DNA of 14,876 nt, taken from an uncultured Eubacteriales bacterium (GTDB taxonomy: Bacteria; Bacillota; Clostridia; Lachnospirales; CAG-274). The position numbers and the translations under genes are program-made. The notes below the pieces were generated by a model that saw only the letters and a list, made by a program, of their open reading frames with translations, ran no database searches and was not told where the DNA came from. The stretch is from assembly GCA_902495025.1 (NCBI GenBank), contig CABUWB010000018.1:1-14876 (forward strand), written 5' to 3'. This document shows, piece after piece, positions 5,383 to 13,410 of the stretch (positions are counted from its first letter, which is position 1; each line of letters starts with the position of its first letter).

Positions 5383-8300
5383 ATGAAAAGAAAGCTTATA
5401 TCATTTGTACTTATCTTGTCAATGATTACGCCATCTTTTGGAATTACTGCTTCAGCAGCTCAGTCTACAAACGAGCCTAATATTCTCACTGATATTTTCA
5501 AAGGTATTGAAGATGTAGATGCCGAAGCTAAGGCAGATGATTTGCCGTATTTAGACGGCACAATTCTTTCAGATGTGCGTGAGCCGCTTGCATTGCAAGA
5601 TGATGCAACACAACTTTTTGGAGAGGCAGATACTGCTGATAAAGGACTTGAATGGGGGGATTTAGATGCCTTTAAACTTAAATCGCCTTTTACGGTGAAT
5701 AATACATCGTATTCGATTGCAACCGAGTCTTCTGCAATATTTGGTACGAGCAAGAGCGAGTTTAAAGTAATTGCTTCGTACGAGGGCGATTTTAATGGCG
5801 ATGGAAAACGAGCTGAAATTGCGGCAGTTACGGCTGCAAAAACAACCGATGGAGACTCCTTGCTTCTGCTATGTACGGCGGAGGCGAAAAGCGGAGCGAC
5901 TCTCTCGCCTATGGCTGTTTTATATAGCGGAGCGACTGATTTTTATGAGAACATATTAGATTTTTCAAACTGCATTGATGTTGTTTGTGCTGATATAAAC
6001 GGCGACGGATATGACGAGATTGTAACAGCAACACCTACTGGTGGTATTTTTTCTATAAAATGTGGAGATTATGGGTTTGATAATCGTGCTGTAGCTCTTC
6101 TTTGGTATCTGGACAGCGAAACTATCACACAAACCAGCTGGGAAGATGCTTCCGAGTGGTGTGATGCACCGTATGACACGTATGTGACTATGGCTACAGG
6201 TTATTATCCGGACATTTATCTGGGTGCACCGGGTACTACTGCAGCCCTTGCAGACGGCGATGTGGATGGCGACGGATATGACGATATAGTTGTTGCTCTT
6301 TCCACAACAAAATGTCAGTACAACGACCAATATTCCGACAATTTGCATGAGATTTGTTATATGGGTGGTGCACCGACCTTTGAGGAAACCTATAATAAAC
6401 GCAAAATGCTCACACCTTTTTTACCTGGTACGCTTAAAAAAGAATTAAGAATAGGCTTAACATCAGGTGATATATCCGGCTTCGATGTTGCTATATGTGA
6501 TGTGGACAACTCTGGTAAACCGACAATTTTTCTTTCTATGAAGCAAACATGGAACCATTATGTCGGTTTTGTTGGAGATATTACACATAAAGAAGAGGGT
6601 ATGATTACTCCAAGTTTTGCCGTTGTTGCTTTTGATTATAAAAAATTAGACAGCGGTTTTACATTTACAGGCTCGACGGTTTTGCATAAAGGTATCTACC
6701 ACAATGGTTATGTTACCACTAATACGGAAATAAGCGACTTTGATTATGTTTACAGAACAAGGGCTGACGGTTGTGCTCCAGTCAGAATTGGTGTTTTAAA
6801 AGGCGACTATGGTCTTTCAAATAATAAGAAAGACTATGTGTCGTCCGGAACATTGGTTGCAGACCGCAGGTTATATTCGTTTGTGCGCTATCCGGACGGA
6901 GATACATATCGCTATGAAATTCAGAACAATGGATTGTTTACTGGCGACATAGGCGATATTCTTTCAACAACCGCTTGGGGCTATGCAGGTAACGAGTGTG
7001 TTTTATATGGCGATGAATTAAGGGTTATGGATATAAGAACGGCAAGTGTTAGCTTTAATGGAACAACATATACAGACGCTGCGCTTGTTAAGGTATATGT
7101 AGATAGTGCCCTTCCTGCAGAGAGTGGCTTTAGAACATATTTTTTAAATCAATCTGGAAATGGTTATACGGTAAGTACAATCAGTGATGAACAGGAATAT
7201 GCTTCAATTGCTATGCCTGATGTAGACAGCGATTCTATACGCCTGATGTACAACAAGCATGTATTTTTCTGGTCAGACCCAGTAATTATTGCAGCACTTG
7301 CATCTCCGCCTTACTTTGATAGTCTGCCATCTGATGCGTATACGAACAGTCAGACTACATACGGAAAGACTAGTACTACATCAACTGGCAACTCTGAGAC
7401 CTTTACAGTTTCTACAGGAATGTATATTTCTACAGAGGTTAAAGCAGGTGCAAAAGGTGTATCTGCAGTGTTTGAAAACGAATGGGAGAGGGTATATAAT
7501 GATACAGAATCCATTGAAAACACTGTGGAGGTTTCATATAATCAAAGCTTTTCTGCAAGTGGCGGAGAGGACACAGTAGTGCTTTCAACGGTAGGCTATG
7601 ATGCTTATTCTTATACGGCATATTACCCCGGTGATGGCGGTGGCACAGCAGAGTCGCCTTATGTTATATTTGTGCCAAGAGGTGGCTCAGACGCAATAAG
7701 AGTTGCTACATTGAACTATGAGGATTATTTAGACTTTGTTCCTTATGCTAAAGGGGTGCTTCCAGACCTTTCAGATGTTTTTACACATACAGTGGGAAAA
7801 CCTGAAACCTATCTCCATAATTCACCATCTGGTCCGGAAGTGCTTTATAATAGCACAATTGTACACCCTAATATATCAGGCTTTCCATCAAACGAGGGCT
7901 GCAGTACTCTGAGTGTTGATATAACGAATGAGGTTTCACAGACTACAGCTACCAGCACTTCTGTTACTTCAAAGTACGGTGGCGGAATTGAAGCAGAGGC
8001 AGAGGATGTATTCGGCATGGTGAATGCGGGAGCACAAACCATAATTGGTGGTATAACTGGAAAAGAATATGAGGCTGGTACTATAAAGACAAGTGCCGTT
8101 GGAACAAGCTTTGAGGGAGCTGTATTTGGTCAGGGCGATGGAATGAATGTCAGTGGCAGCGGCGAGGATAAAGCATATTTTAACTGGAGGCTTTTGCACT
8201 ATATTTATAATTTTACTGAAGATAACTATGAACAGCAGTTCCCAGTAATTACATATATAACATCGGGCGTTGTTCAGCCTAAGGGCGTTATACCGACATC

Positions 8301-11241
8301 TGTTAAAGTATCGCCTTCAAGTCAAACCATAGAGCAGGTAGGTCCTAAAACGCAAGGATTTGTAAATGAGGCATCCTTCACTGTCACTGCAGCTGGTGTA
8401 AGCAGAGAGGCATACACAGCACTTGAAGGGGCACCTACAGGAATGACGCTCAACACTGGTGATAGTGGTATTGCAACGAGTAACCCCTTTGCATTTGGAA
8501 TTAAAATAAACGGAAATGTTCAGCCGGGTGACTATGAATTGCGCTTAAATGTTGGTGGTGTGCTTTCTGACCCATTTACCTTAACAGTTGAGGAATATCA
8601 GGCGCCACATTGGTTAGAGGCAGATACAGCGCAGCTCGACTTCGGCTCTATGCGTTATAATTACAGTAAAGGAACACCTGCTGCAGAAGAGCAGACGATT
8701 TCGATAAGTAATATTTACACCGAGCAGGTAAAAAATTTAACTGCCGAGCTGAACGAAAACAGCGATTTTGAAATATCAACACCGCTTTCGTCAGATTTAT
8801 TGTATGCAAAGGATTTGACTAATTCAACTGCTACAATTGGCATTAAACCTAAAGAAGGACTTGACATAGGCGAACACACAGGCACGCTTACGGTTACAAA
8901 CGGTGTGACAGCAACTTATGTAGACCTTAAATATACTGTTACAAATCCTACTACTCCGCAGCCGCCTATTGTTAATAACTTTGGCAATCTCAGCTACAAG
9001 CCTAATCCGGTAGTGATTTATTATTCTTCACCAGAGGATGACGGTGGCGGACAGATGCTTTACTATCTCTACACAATTCTCGGACATAAGAATTATGTGG
9101 ATGAAAACGGTGAACAAACATGGTCTACGCTTAACAGCACCATACAGTCTGGTTCAAGCACATCGTTTACTATTCCTGAAACATTAACTGTGGGAGAAGA
9201 ATACACAGTAGGTATGAAGGCAGTTACCAGCGTAGGTGAAAGTGAAGCGACATGGTTTGAGTTTGAAGTGTCAGAAGCGGAGAACGAACCTGACCCTCCT
9301 AAGAATCTTCAGACCTATGTTTGTGATGGAACAATCGCAGTTACTTGGGAAGACCCTGGATATTGGGGAGAAAATAAGTATGTTCCTGAAATTACAATGA
9401 AGTGGTACAATGTGTATCTCATAGATGAGAACAATGATATAAAGATGGGTACTGTTGATGATGGTGAGGAGCTGCGCTGTGTATTCACTGGATTGGAAAA
9501 TGGCAAGGAATACTTAGTAGAAGTATACACAAGAAATGCAAACCGTTATAACAGTGCATCAGTTACGGCAACACCATCAGCTAAGCAGACCTCGGTTGCT
9601 TTTAGTCCGTCTAATTTCAAGGCTAGTATGGAATATAAAAAGGCAACCCTCACATGGGAGGAACCTATCTTTACTGGCGGTGCAGACATTACGGCATATA
9701 AGGTGTCCAAAGACGGCGGAGATACATGGATAGATGTGGATGCAAACACTACTGAGTACACATTTGAAGAGCTTGTTACAAATCAGGAATATGTGTTTAA
9801 GGTGTGTGCTATAAATTCCGCTGGTGTCAGCGAAGCTGCCACATTGACAGCAACTCCACCATCAAGCCTTGATTCTCCGACAATTAACAGTGTAATAGAA
9901 GGAAACAGTCAGCTTGAGTTAGAATGGATGCCAGCACCTGATGACAGTAATGTTACAGGTTACCAGGTTCGCCTTGATGATGGCGAGTGGCAGGACACTG
10001 AGCCTGTTAAGTTTGACGGAACTCTGCGCCACATATTCACTGGTCTTGAAAATGACACATGGTATACATTGTATGTACGCTATGTAGATGCTGAAGGACC
10101 AGGTCCGGCAGCATCAAAGCAAGGAAAGCCTGATTCACTTGCACCTCTTGGACCACAAAATGCAAGGGTTGAACCGAAAAACGGCGGTTTCCAGATATTT
10201 GGTGATGTTGAAAGCGGAGAATACCTGGAATACAAGGTTGACAACGGATGGATGTGGTGGTCAAGCCACAGCGGAGCTGAGGTAACAGGTTATGAAAATG
10301 GAAAAACAATCATCGTAGGTCTTTCCACATCGGGAACAGATGAAATCGGCTTTAAACTTCGTACAACATCATATTTCGAGGTTACGCCTGATGCAACTTT
10401 ACCGTTAAAACCATCTGCACCTGAAATTAAAGCGGTTGTAAATGGAGATAATGTTCACTTAGAATGGCAGACAGAGGATAATGGTTTTGATATACAGTCA
10501 TATACATTGTCTTATGATGATACTGAGTTAGACTTGCCAGCGGAGGTTACAAGCATGGATTTTAATATAAAAGAAATTGGTCTTGTATATCCACGTTTCA
10601 GGGTTAAGGCAACAAATTCAGGGGGAGAAAGTACTGGCTCCATATACATTTATAATTATTCACTAAAAGGTGACCTTACTTTTGCTCTTGCTGAGGACTA
10701 TGGCTCTGCATACACTTCACAGTTTAGTGTTGTACAAGTATATTCGTGTGTAGATGATGAAGGCAATGAATATTATGATGAATTTGATGTCAGTGACTCT
10801 ATAACAGTATGGAGCATAGACTCACCTTCAGACAAGATTACATGGGATGCAGATGAAAGGAAGCTTTTAATAGCCGAAGGTCTTACAGCTGGTGTATATG
10901 ATGTGAAAGTTATTGCAGAATATTATGAACTTACATACGAGTACGATGTAAGAGTTTCGGTTGGCGTTGATGTTCCTGTGATTATTTCTGCAGAAAAATC
11001 AGCGGACAAGGTTAATGTAAAATTAAGCTTGCCAGAATCTCTGGGCAGTGTGGTTATGTGCGTTGCATCTTATGATGAGGATGGCAGACTTACAAATTCA
11101 GCCTTTGAAACAGTTTCTTCACAATCGCTTACAAATGGCGAAATTGAGGTTTCCCTTACAACGGATTCAGAAGTGAAAGTAATGCTGTTTGACACAATCG
11201 AAAGCTTAATACCACTGTGCGAAAGCAAGACAGCGAGTTGA
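5383..11241 (+). CDS. Giant secreted multidomain protein: FG-GAP/VCBS-like repeats, beta-rich central region, Ig-like and FN3 domains
   Basis: 1952 aa. ATG 5383 is chosen over the TTG at 5347 because of AAAGGGAG and the signal peptide (MKRK, hydrophobic core, ASAA near 25). Residues 130-390 hold FG-GAP/VCBS-like calcium motifs: DFNGDG (about 136), DINGDGYDEIV (about 204), DVDGDGYDDIV (about 292) and a degenerate DVDNSG (about 371). Another degenerate one, DVDSDS, is near 612. This may be part of a beta-propeller. Residues about 650-960 have long Ser/Thr-rich alternating beta stretches (667-745 and 842-920) around a Gly/Ala-rich segment, unlike the rest. Two Ig-like modules follow (about 965-1190). 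About five fibronectin III-like units come next (about 1194-1585 and 1676-1765), with a distinct unit at 1586-1675 and a small beta domain at the end (about 1864-1952). No LPXTG, dockerin, SLH or enzyme motif was seen, so it is secreted or held non-covalently. Role unknown: adhesion, binding or pore formation are possible. Confidence 0.85.
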   Translation: MKRKLISFVLILSMITPSFGITASAAQSTNEPNILTDIFKGIEDVDAEAKADDLPYLDGTILSDVREPLALQDDATQLFGEADTADKGLEWGDLDAFKLKSPFTVNNTSYSIATESSAIFGTSKSEFKVIASYEGDFNGDGKRAEIAAVTAAKTTDGDSLLLLCTAEAKSGATLSPMAVLYSGATDFYENILDFSNCIDVVCADINGDGYDEIVTATPTGGIFSIKCGDYGFDNRAVALLWYLDSETITQTSWEDASEWCDAPYDTYVTMATGYYPDIYLGAPGTTAALADGDVDGDGYDDIVVALSTTKCQYNDQYSDNLHEICYMGGAPTFEETYNKRKMLTPFLPGTLKKELRIGLTSGDISGFDVAICDVDNSGKPTIFLSMKQTWNHYVGFVGDITHKEEGMITPSFAVVAFDYKKLDSGFTFTGSTVLHKGIYHNGYVTTNTEISDFDYVYRTRADGCAPVRIGVLKGDYGLSNNKKDYVSSGTLVADRRLYSFVRYPDGDTYRYEIQNNGLFTGDIGDILSTTAWGYAGNECVLYGDELRVMDIRTASVSFNGTTYTDAALVKVYVDSALPAESGFRTYFLNQSGNGYTVSTISDEQEYASIAMPDVDSDSIRLMYNKHVFFWSDPVIIAALASPPYFDSLPSDAYTNSQTTYGKTSTTSTGNSETFTVSTGMYISTEVKAGAKGVSAVFENEWERVYNDTESIENTVEVSYNQSFSASGGEDTVVLSTVGYDAYSYTAYYPGDGGGTAESPYVIFVPRGGSDAIRVATLNYEDYLDFVPYAKGVLPDLSDVFTHTVGKPETYLHNSPSGPEVLYNSTIVHPNISGFPSNEGCSTLSVDITNEVSQTTATSTSVTSKYGGGIEAEAEDVFGMVNAGAQTIIGGITGKEYEAGTIKTSAVGTSFEGAVFGQGDGMNVSGSGEDKAYFNWRLLHYIYNFTEDNYEQQFPVITYITSGVVQPKGVIPTSVKVSPSSQTIEQVGPKTQGFVNEASFTVTAAGVSREAYTALEGAPTGMTLNTGDSGIATSNPFAFGIKINGNVQPGDYELRLNVGGVLSDPFTLTVEEYQAPHWLEADTAQLDFGSMRYNYSKGTPAAEEQTISISNIYTEQVKNLTAELNENSDFEISTPLSSDLLYAKDLTNSTATIGIKPKEGLDIGEHTGTLTVTNGVTATYVDLKYTVTNPTTPQPPIVNNFGNLSYKPNPVVIYYSSPEDDGGGQMLYYLYTILGHKNYVDENGEQTWSTLNSTIQSGSSTSFTIPETLTVGEEYTVGMKAVTSVGESEATWFEFEVSEAENEPDPPKNLQTYVCDGTIAVTWEDPGYWGENKYVPEITMKWYNVYLIDENNDIKMGTVDDGEELRCVFTGLENGKEYLVEVYTRNANRYNSASVTATPSAKQTSVAFSPSNFKASMEYKKATLTWEEPIFTGGADITAYKVSKDGGDTWIDVDANTTEYTFEELVTNQEYVFKVCAINSAGVSEAATLTATPPSSLDSPTINSVIEGNSQLELEWMPAPDDSNVTGYQVRLDDGEWQDTEPVKFDGTLRHIFTGLENDTWYTLYVRYVDAEGPGPAASKQGKPDSLAPLGPQNARVEPKNGGFQIFGDVESGEYLEYKVDNGWMWWSSHSGAEVTGYENGKTIIVGLSTSGTDEIGFKLRTTSYFEVTPDATLPLKPSAPEIKAVVNGDNVHLEWQTEDNGFDIQSYTLSYDDTELDLPAEVTSMDFNIKEIGLVYPRFRVKATNSGGESTGSIYIYNYSLKGDLTFALAEDYGSAYTSQFSVVQVYSCVDDEGNEYYDEFDVSDSITVWSIDSPSDKITWDADERKLLIAEGLTAGVYDVKVIAEYYELTYEYDVRVSVGVDVPVIISAEKSADKVNVKLSLPESLGSVVMCVASYDEDGRLTNSAFETVSSQSLTNGEIEVSLTTDSEVKVMLFDTIESLIPLCESKTAS

Positions 11242-11253
11242 AAATGAATGTGT

Positions 11254-11280
11254 ACCTCATTGCTGACGAGGTGGGGCTTT
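11254..11280 (+). terminator. Weak terminator-like hairpin after the giant gene
   Basis: ACCTC (11254-11258) pairs with GAGGT (11268-11272), then GGGGC and a T-run of only four. The stem is 5 bp, so efficient termination is doubtful. No better terminator is seen directly after this gene. Confidence 0.3.
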
Positions 11281-11313
11281 TGAAGAAAAGTCTGTAAATA
11301 TTGTTATTTAACA

Positions 11314-11355
11314 TTTAGGCCTTCTATGGTAAAATAAAATCATAGGAGGCCTAAA
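11314..11355 (+). promoter_or_regulatory. Second palindrome containing a -10 and an RBS
   Basis: TTTAGGCCTTCTATG (11314-11328) pairs with CATAGGAGGCCTAAA (11341-11355), 15 bp with one G-T pair and a 12-nt loop. TGG-TAAAAT (TAAAAT at 11330-11335) sits at the inner edge of the left arm. The right arm holds AGGAGG (11344-11349), 9 nt before a TTG start. The layout is the same as at 5328-5377, but the arm sequences are unrelated. A start site near 11341 would leave out the left arm. Confidence 0.6.
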
Positions 11356-11358
11356 ATT

Positions 11359-11499
11359 TTGGTAAAAAGAGAAGTTTACAAATTAAAACCAATGACAGAG
11401 GGAAAGTTTGACCGCAAAGTGCTTGTTAAAAGACTTTACGGTCTTTTTTGTGTTTGCTGGATTTTGTATAGACTACTAATTAGTATTGATTGCAAATGA
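11359..11499 (+). pseudogene. 46-codon ORF, possible truncated start of an IS256-type transposase
   Basis: TTG start with AGGAGG 9 nt upstream. The first 15 residues, VKREVYKLKPMTEGK after counting the TTG as Met, resemble from memory the N-terminus of clostridial IS256-family transposases, where KLKPMTEGK precedes a conserved region. That region is missing here. After MTEGK the reading frame runs through a terminator hairpin and does not look like a conserved protein. The stop overlaps the ATG of the next small ORF (ATGA). The family link rests on a short match and could be wrong. A real leader peptide in front of an attenuator-like terminator is the alternative. Confidence 0.35.
11410..11449 (+). 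terminator. Terminator inside the small ORF
   Basis: GACCGCAAAGT (11410-11420) pairs with ACTTTACGGTC (11433-11443), 11 bp with one mismatch and a 12-nt loop, followed by six T. Together with the promoter at 11327-11335 it would define a transcript of about 110 nt. Confidence 0.75.
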
Positions 11500-11564
11500 A
11501 GGATAAGCCAAAGGAGCTTATGGACGATGTGAAAAAGCGTTGTTATTATTATAATAAAGCATAA
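11496..11564 (+). CDS. 22-codon ORF, doubtful
   Basis: ATG overlaps the stop of the preceding small ORF by ATGA, and the sequence is lysine-rich, ending RCYYYYNKA. There is an in-frame stop shortly upstream. No family is recognised. It may be the tail of a decayed gene or chance. A TATAAT at 11550-11555 overlaps its end and could serve the downstream ORF and recombinase, but no clear -35 is visible. Confidence 0.2.
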   Translation: MKDKPKELMDDVKKRCYYYNKA

Positions 11565-11611
11565 TTGAAAGTGATTATAACCGCATATTATTTTAAGGGG
11601 GGTGTTTAGCT

Positions 11612-11734
11612 ATGAGTGAAAGCAGAGCAAGGAGTAAGCCTAAGATAGGCGTAGTTACAAGCTATGGTACAAGAGATTTCACTGAGTGCCTGATAAACGC
11701 AGTTAAGGCGTTATCGTGTAAGGCTGCCAGATAA
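11612..11734 (+). CDS. 40-aa basic small protein upstream of the recombinase
   Basis: Begins MSESRARSKPKIGVV and ends KALSCKAAR. The RBS is strong (AAGGGGGG about 9 nt before ATG), and the recombinase follows 38 nt after the stop on the same strand, so they are probably cotranscribed. It is in a different frame from the recombinase, so it is not its lost N-terminus by simple extension. I do not recognise the family. Small basic proteins next to serine recombinases can be directionality factors or regulators, but nothing in the sequence proves that. It could also be a remnant of a longer gene. Confidence 0.45.
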   Translation: MSESRARSKPKIGVVTSYGTRDFTECLINAVKALSCKAAR

Positions 11735-11772
11735 GCGGAACTAAATTATATGGGAAAGGGGGTGGTTTTGTT

Positions 11773-13362
11773 ATGGAAAAATACAAGACGGCTGCATATT
11801 GCAGATTATCACGTGATGAGCAGGGGAGGCAATCGGAAAGCATTGCAAACCAGCGGTTAATTATAGAAAGCTACATAGAGCAGCACAGTGACGAATTTGA
11901 GCTGATAGAGGTTTTTGCCGATGATGGCATTTCGGGTATGACCTATGACAGAGCTGCCTACGCCCGTATGATGGAGAGAGTAAATAACGGTGAGATAAAT
12001 GCTATTATTGTAAAGGATTTATCCAGAATAGGCAGGGAGCAGATAGAAACCCTCAACCTTATTAAGCGAGAGTTTATACTGCGTAATATAAGATTTATTG
12101 CAATAACCGATAATTACGACAGTATAAAACCAGAGATGAGCGATGGATTAAGTACATCAGTCAAGCTTTTGCTGAATGACTACTACTGTGCTGATATTTC
12201 TAAAAAGGTACGTGCGGCACAGCGAGTTAAGATGTCCAAGGGGGACTTTATAGGCTCTCATGCTCCTTACGGATATGTAAAGGATATGGATAATAAAAAC
12301 AGACTTGTTATAGATGAGCAAGCGGCGGAGGTGGTTCGCCGTATTTTTAGTCTATATATTGGTGGAATGGGCAAGCTTGCTATTGCCAAACAGCTTAACA
12401 GTGAGGGTATACCAAACCCTACTGCATATAAGAGAAAGGTGTTGGGGCAGAACTATGTCAATGCAAATAGGCTTTCAGAAACAGGATACTGGACCTACTC
12501 AACAATACACAAAATTTTGAGCAATGAGGTGTATGTTGGCAATACAGTTCAGCACAAGTCAGAGATTAAGGCATATAACATACATAAAAAGGTGGCTGTG
12601 CCGCAGAGTGATTGGCAGAGGGTGAACCGCACACATGAGGCAATTATAAGTGATACCGATTTTGAGATTGTATGCAGTATGCTTAAAACTAAACGGAGGG
12701 TTTTACCACTGACAGAAAATAACTCAAAGTATGCGGGGTTGTTTTTCTGCAAGGAGTGCGGACGTGCCATGAATAAGTTTTTAAGCAAGCCAAAAAAGGA
12801 CGGCAGCAGGTACATAACCTTTAAATGCGGTACATACTCAAGGCTCGGTAAGGAAATGTGCACAATTCATTCAATAAAAGAGAGTGAGCTGGACGAAATA
12901 GTGCTTGGCGAAATTAAACGCAATATTGAGCCAATGCTTGATGAAAAAACCTGTGAGCTGATTAAAAGCAGCACGCTTAAAGCAGTTGAAAGTAATCATA
13001 GCATTCGTCTTAAAAGATTGAAGGAAACAGAGGAAAAGTGTATAAATAAGCGTAAAAATATGCTGGATTGTCTTGCTGACGGTATAGTAAGCAGAGAGGA
13101 TTTTAAAAGCTTTGATACTGAAAATAAAGCAGAGCTTACAAGGCTTGGTGAGCAGATTAAGACCTTGGAGGGGAAGCTTGCTGATGAGGAGGCAAGGCTA
13201 AGGGAGTATAACCAATGGATAGATAATTTGCTGAGATATAAGGACATTAAAGAGATTAACCGAGAGATACTGATTAATCTTGTGAATAAAATTTACATAT
13301 CCGAGCAGGGGGAAAATAAGTCAGTTGAAATCGTATTTAAGTTTAAAAATCCATTGGAGTAA
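11773..13362 (+). CDS. Large serine recombinase, TndX/TnpX-like
   Basis: 529 aa, cytoplasmic site-specific recombinase that joins attachment sites through a 5'-phosphoserine link. RBS GGGGGTGG about 7 nt before ATG. The resolvase domain (about 3-150) has the catalytic Ser13 in YCRLSRDE and the D82-L-S-R85-I-G-R88 motif. A recombinase domain covers about 155-300, with GSHAPYGY near its start. A zinc ribbon has Cys326, Cys329, Cys352 and Cys363. A long coiled coil (about 395-480) precedes a C-terminal tail. Length and order fit the transposon recombinases of the Tn5397/Tn4451 type (TndX is of similar size), and all key residues are intact, so it is likely active. Such genes usually lie near one end of an element. 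No conjugation or phage genes are visible here, so the element is either mostly gone, very small, or extends in a way not seen. Attachment sites could not be identified. Confidence 0.92.
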   Translation: MEKYKTAAYCRLSRDEQGRQSESIANQRLIIESYIEQHSDEFELIEVFADDGISGMTYDRAAYARMMERVNNGEINAIIVKDLSRIGREQIETLNLIKREFILRNIRFIAITDNYDSIKPEMSDGLSTSVKLLLNDYYCADISKKVRAAQRVKMSKGDFIGSHAPYGYVKDMDNKNRLVIDEQAAEVVRRIFSLYIGGMGKLAIAKQLNSEGIPNPTAYKRKVLGQNYVNANRLSETGYWTYSTIHKILSNEVYVGNTVQHKSEIKAYNIHKKVAVPQSDWQRVNRTHEAIISDTDFEIVCSMLKTKRRVLPLTENNSKYAGLFFCKECGRAMNKFLSKPKKDGSRYITFKCGTYSRLGKEMCTIHSIKESELDEIVLGEIKRNIEPMLDEKTCELIKSSTLKAVESNHSIRLKRLKETEEKCINKRKNMLDCLADGIVSREDFKSFDTENKAELTRLGEQIKTLEGKLADEEARLREYNQWIDNLLRYKDIKEINREILINLVNKIYISEQGENKSVEIVFKFKNPLE

Positions 13363-13400
13363 AAATGGCTGCCATATCAATTTTGTGGCAGCCGTTTTAT
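13361..13400. terminator. Bidirectional terminator between recombinase and LysR gene
   Basis: GGCTGCCA (13367-13374) pairs with TGGCAGCC (13386-13393), with an 11-nt loop. Outside it A-runs (13361-13365) pair with GTTTT (13394-13398) through one T-G pair. The A and T runs on the two sides suit both converging genes. Confidence 0.85.
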
Positions 13401-13410
13401 ATTATCGGGT

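Larger units (their letters stand above)
11242..11772. other. Small-ORF region between giant gene and recombinase, possible mobile-element remnants
   Basis: About 530 bases without a full-size gene. It holds a weak terminator-like hairpin, a palindrome with embedded promoter and RBS, an ORF that may start an IS256-type transposase, a clear terminator, a 22-codon ORF and a 40-codon ORF with a strong RBS. The order suggests a transposase gene cut off after its first codons and later insertion or decay. That is inference. Confidence 0.5.

Noticed and set aside
12549..12863. 104-codon antisense frame inside the recombinase gene
   Set aside because: No RBS or recognisable domain. The sense frame is a complete, conserved recombinase.
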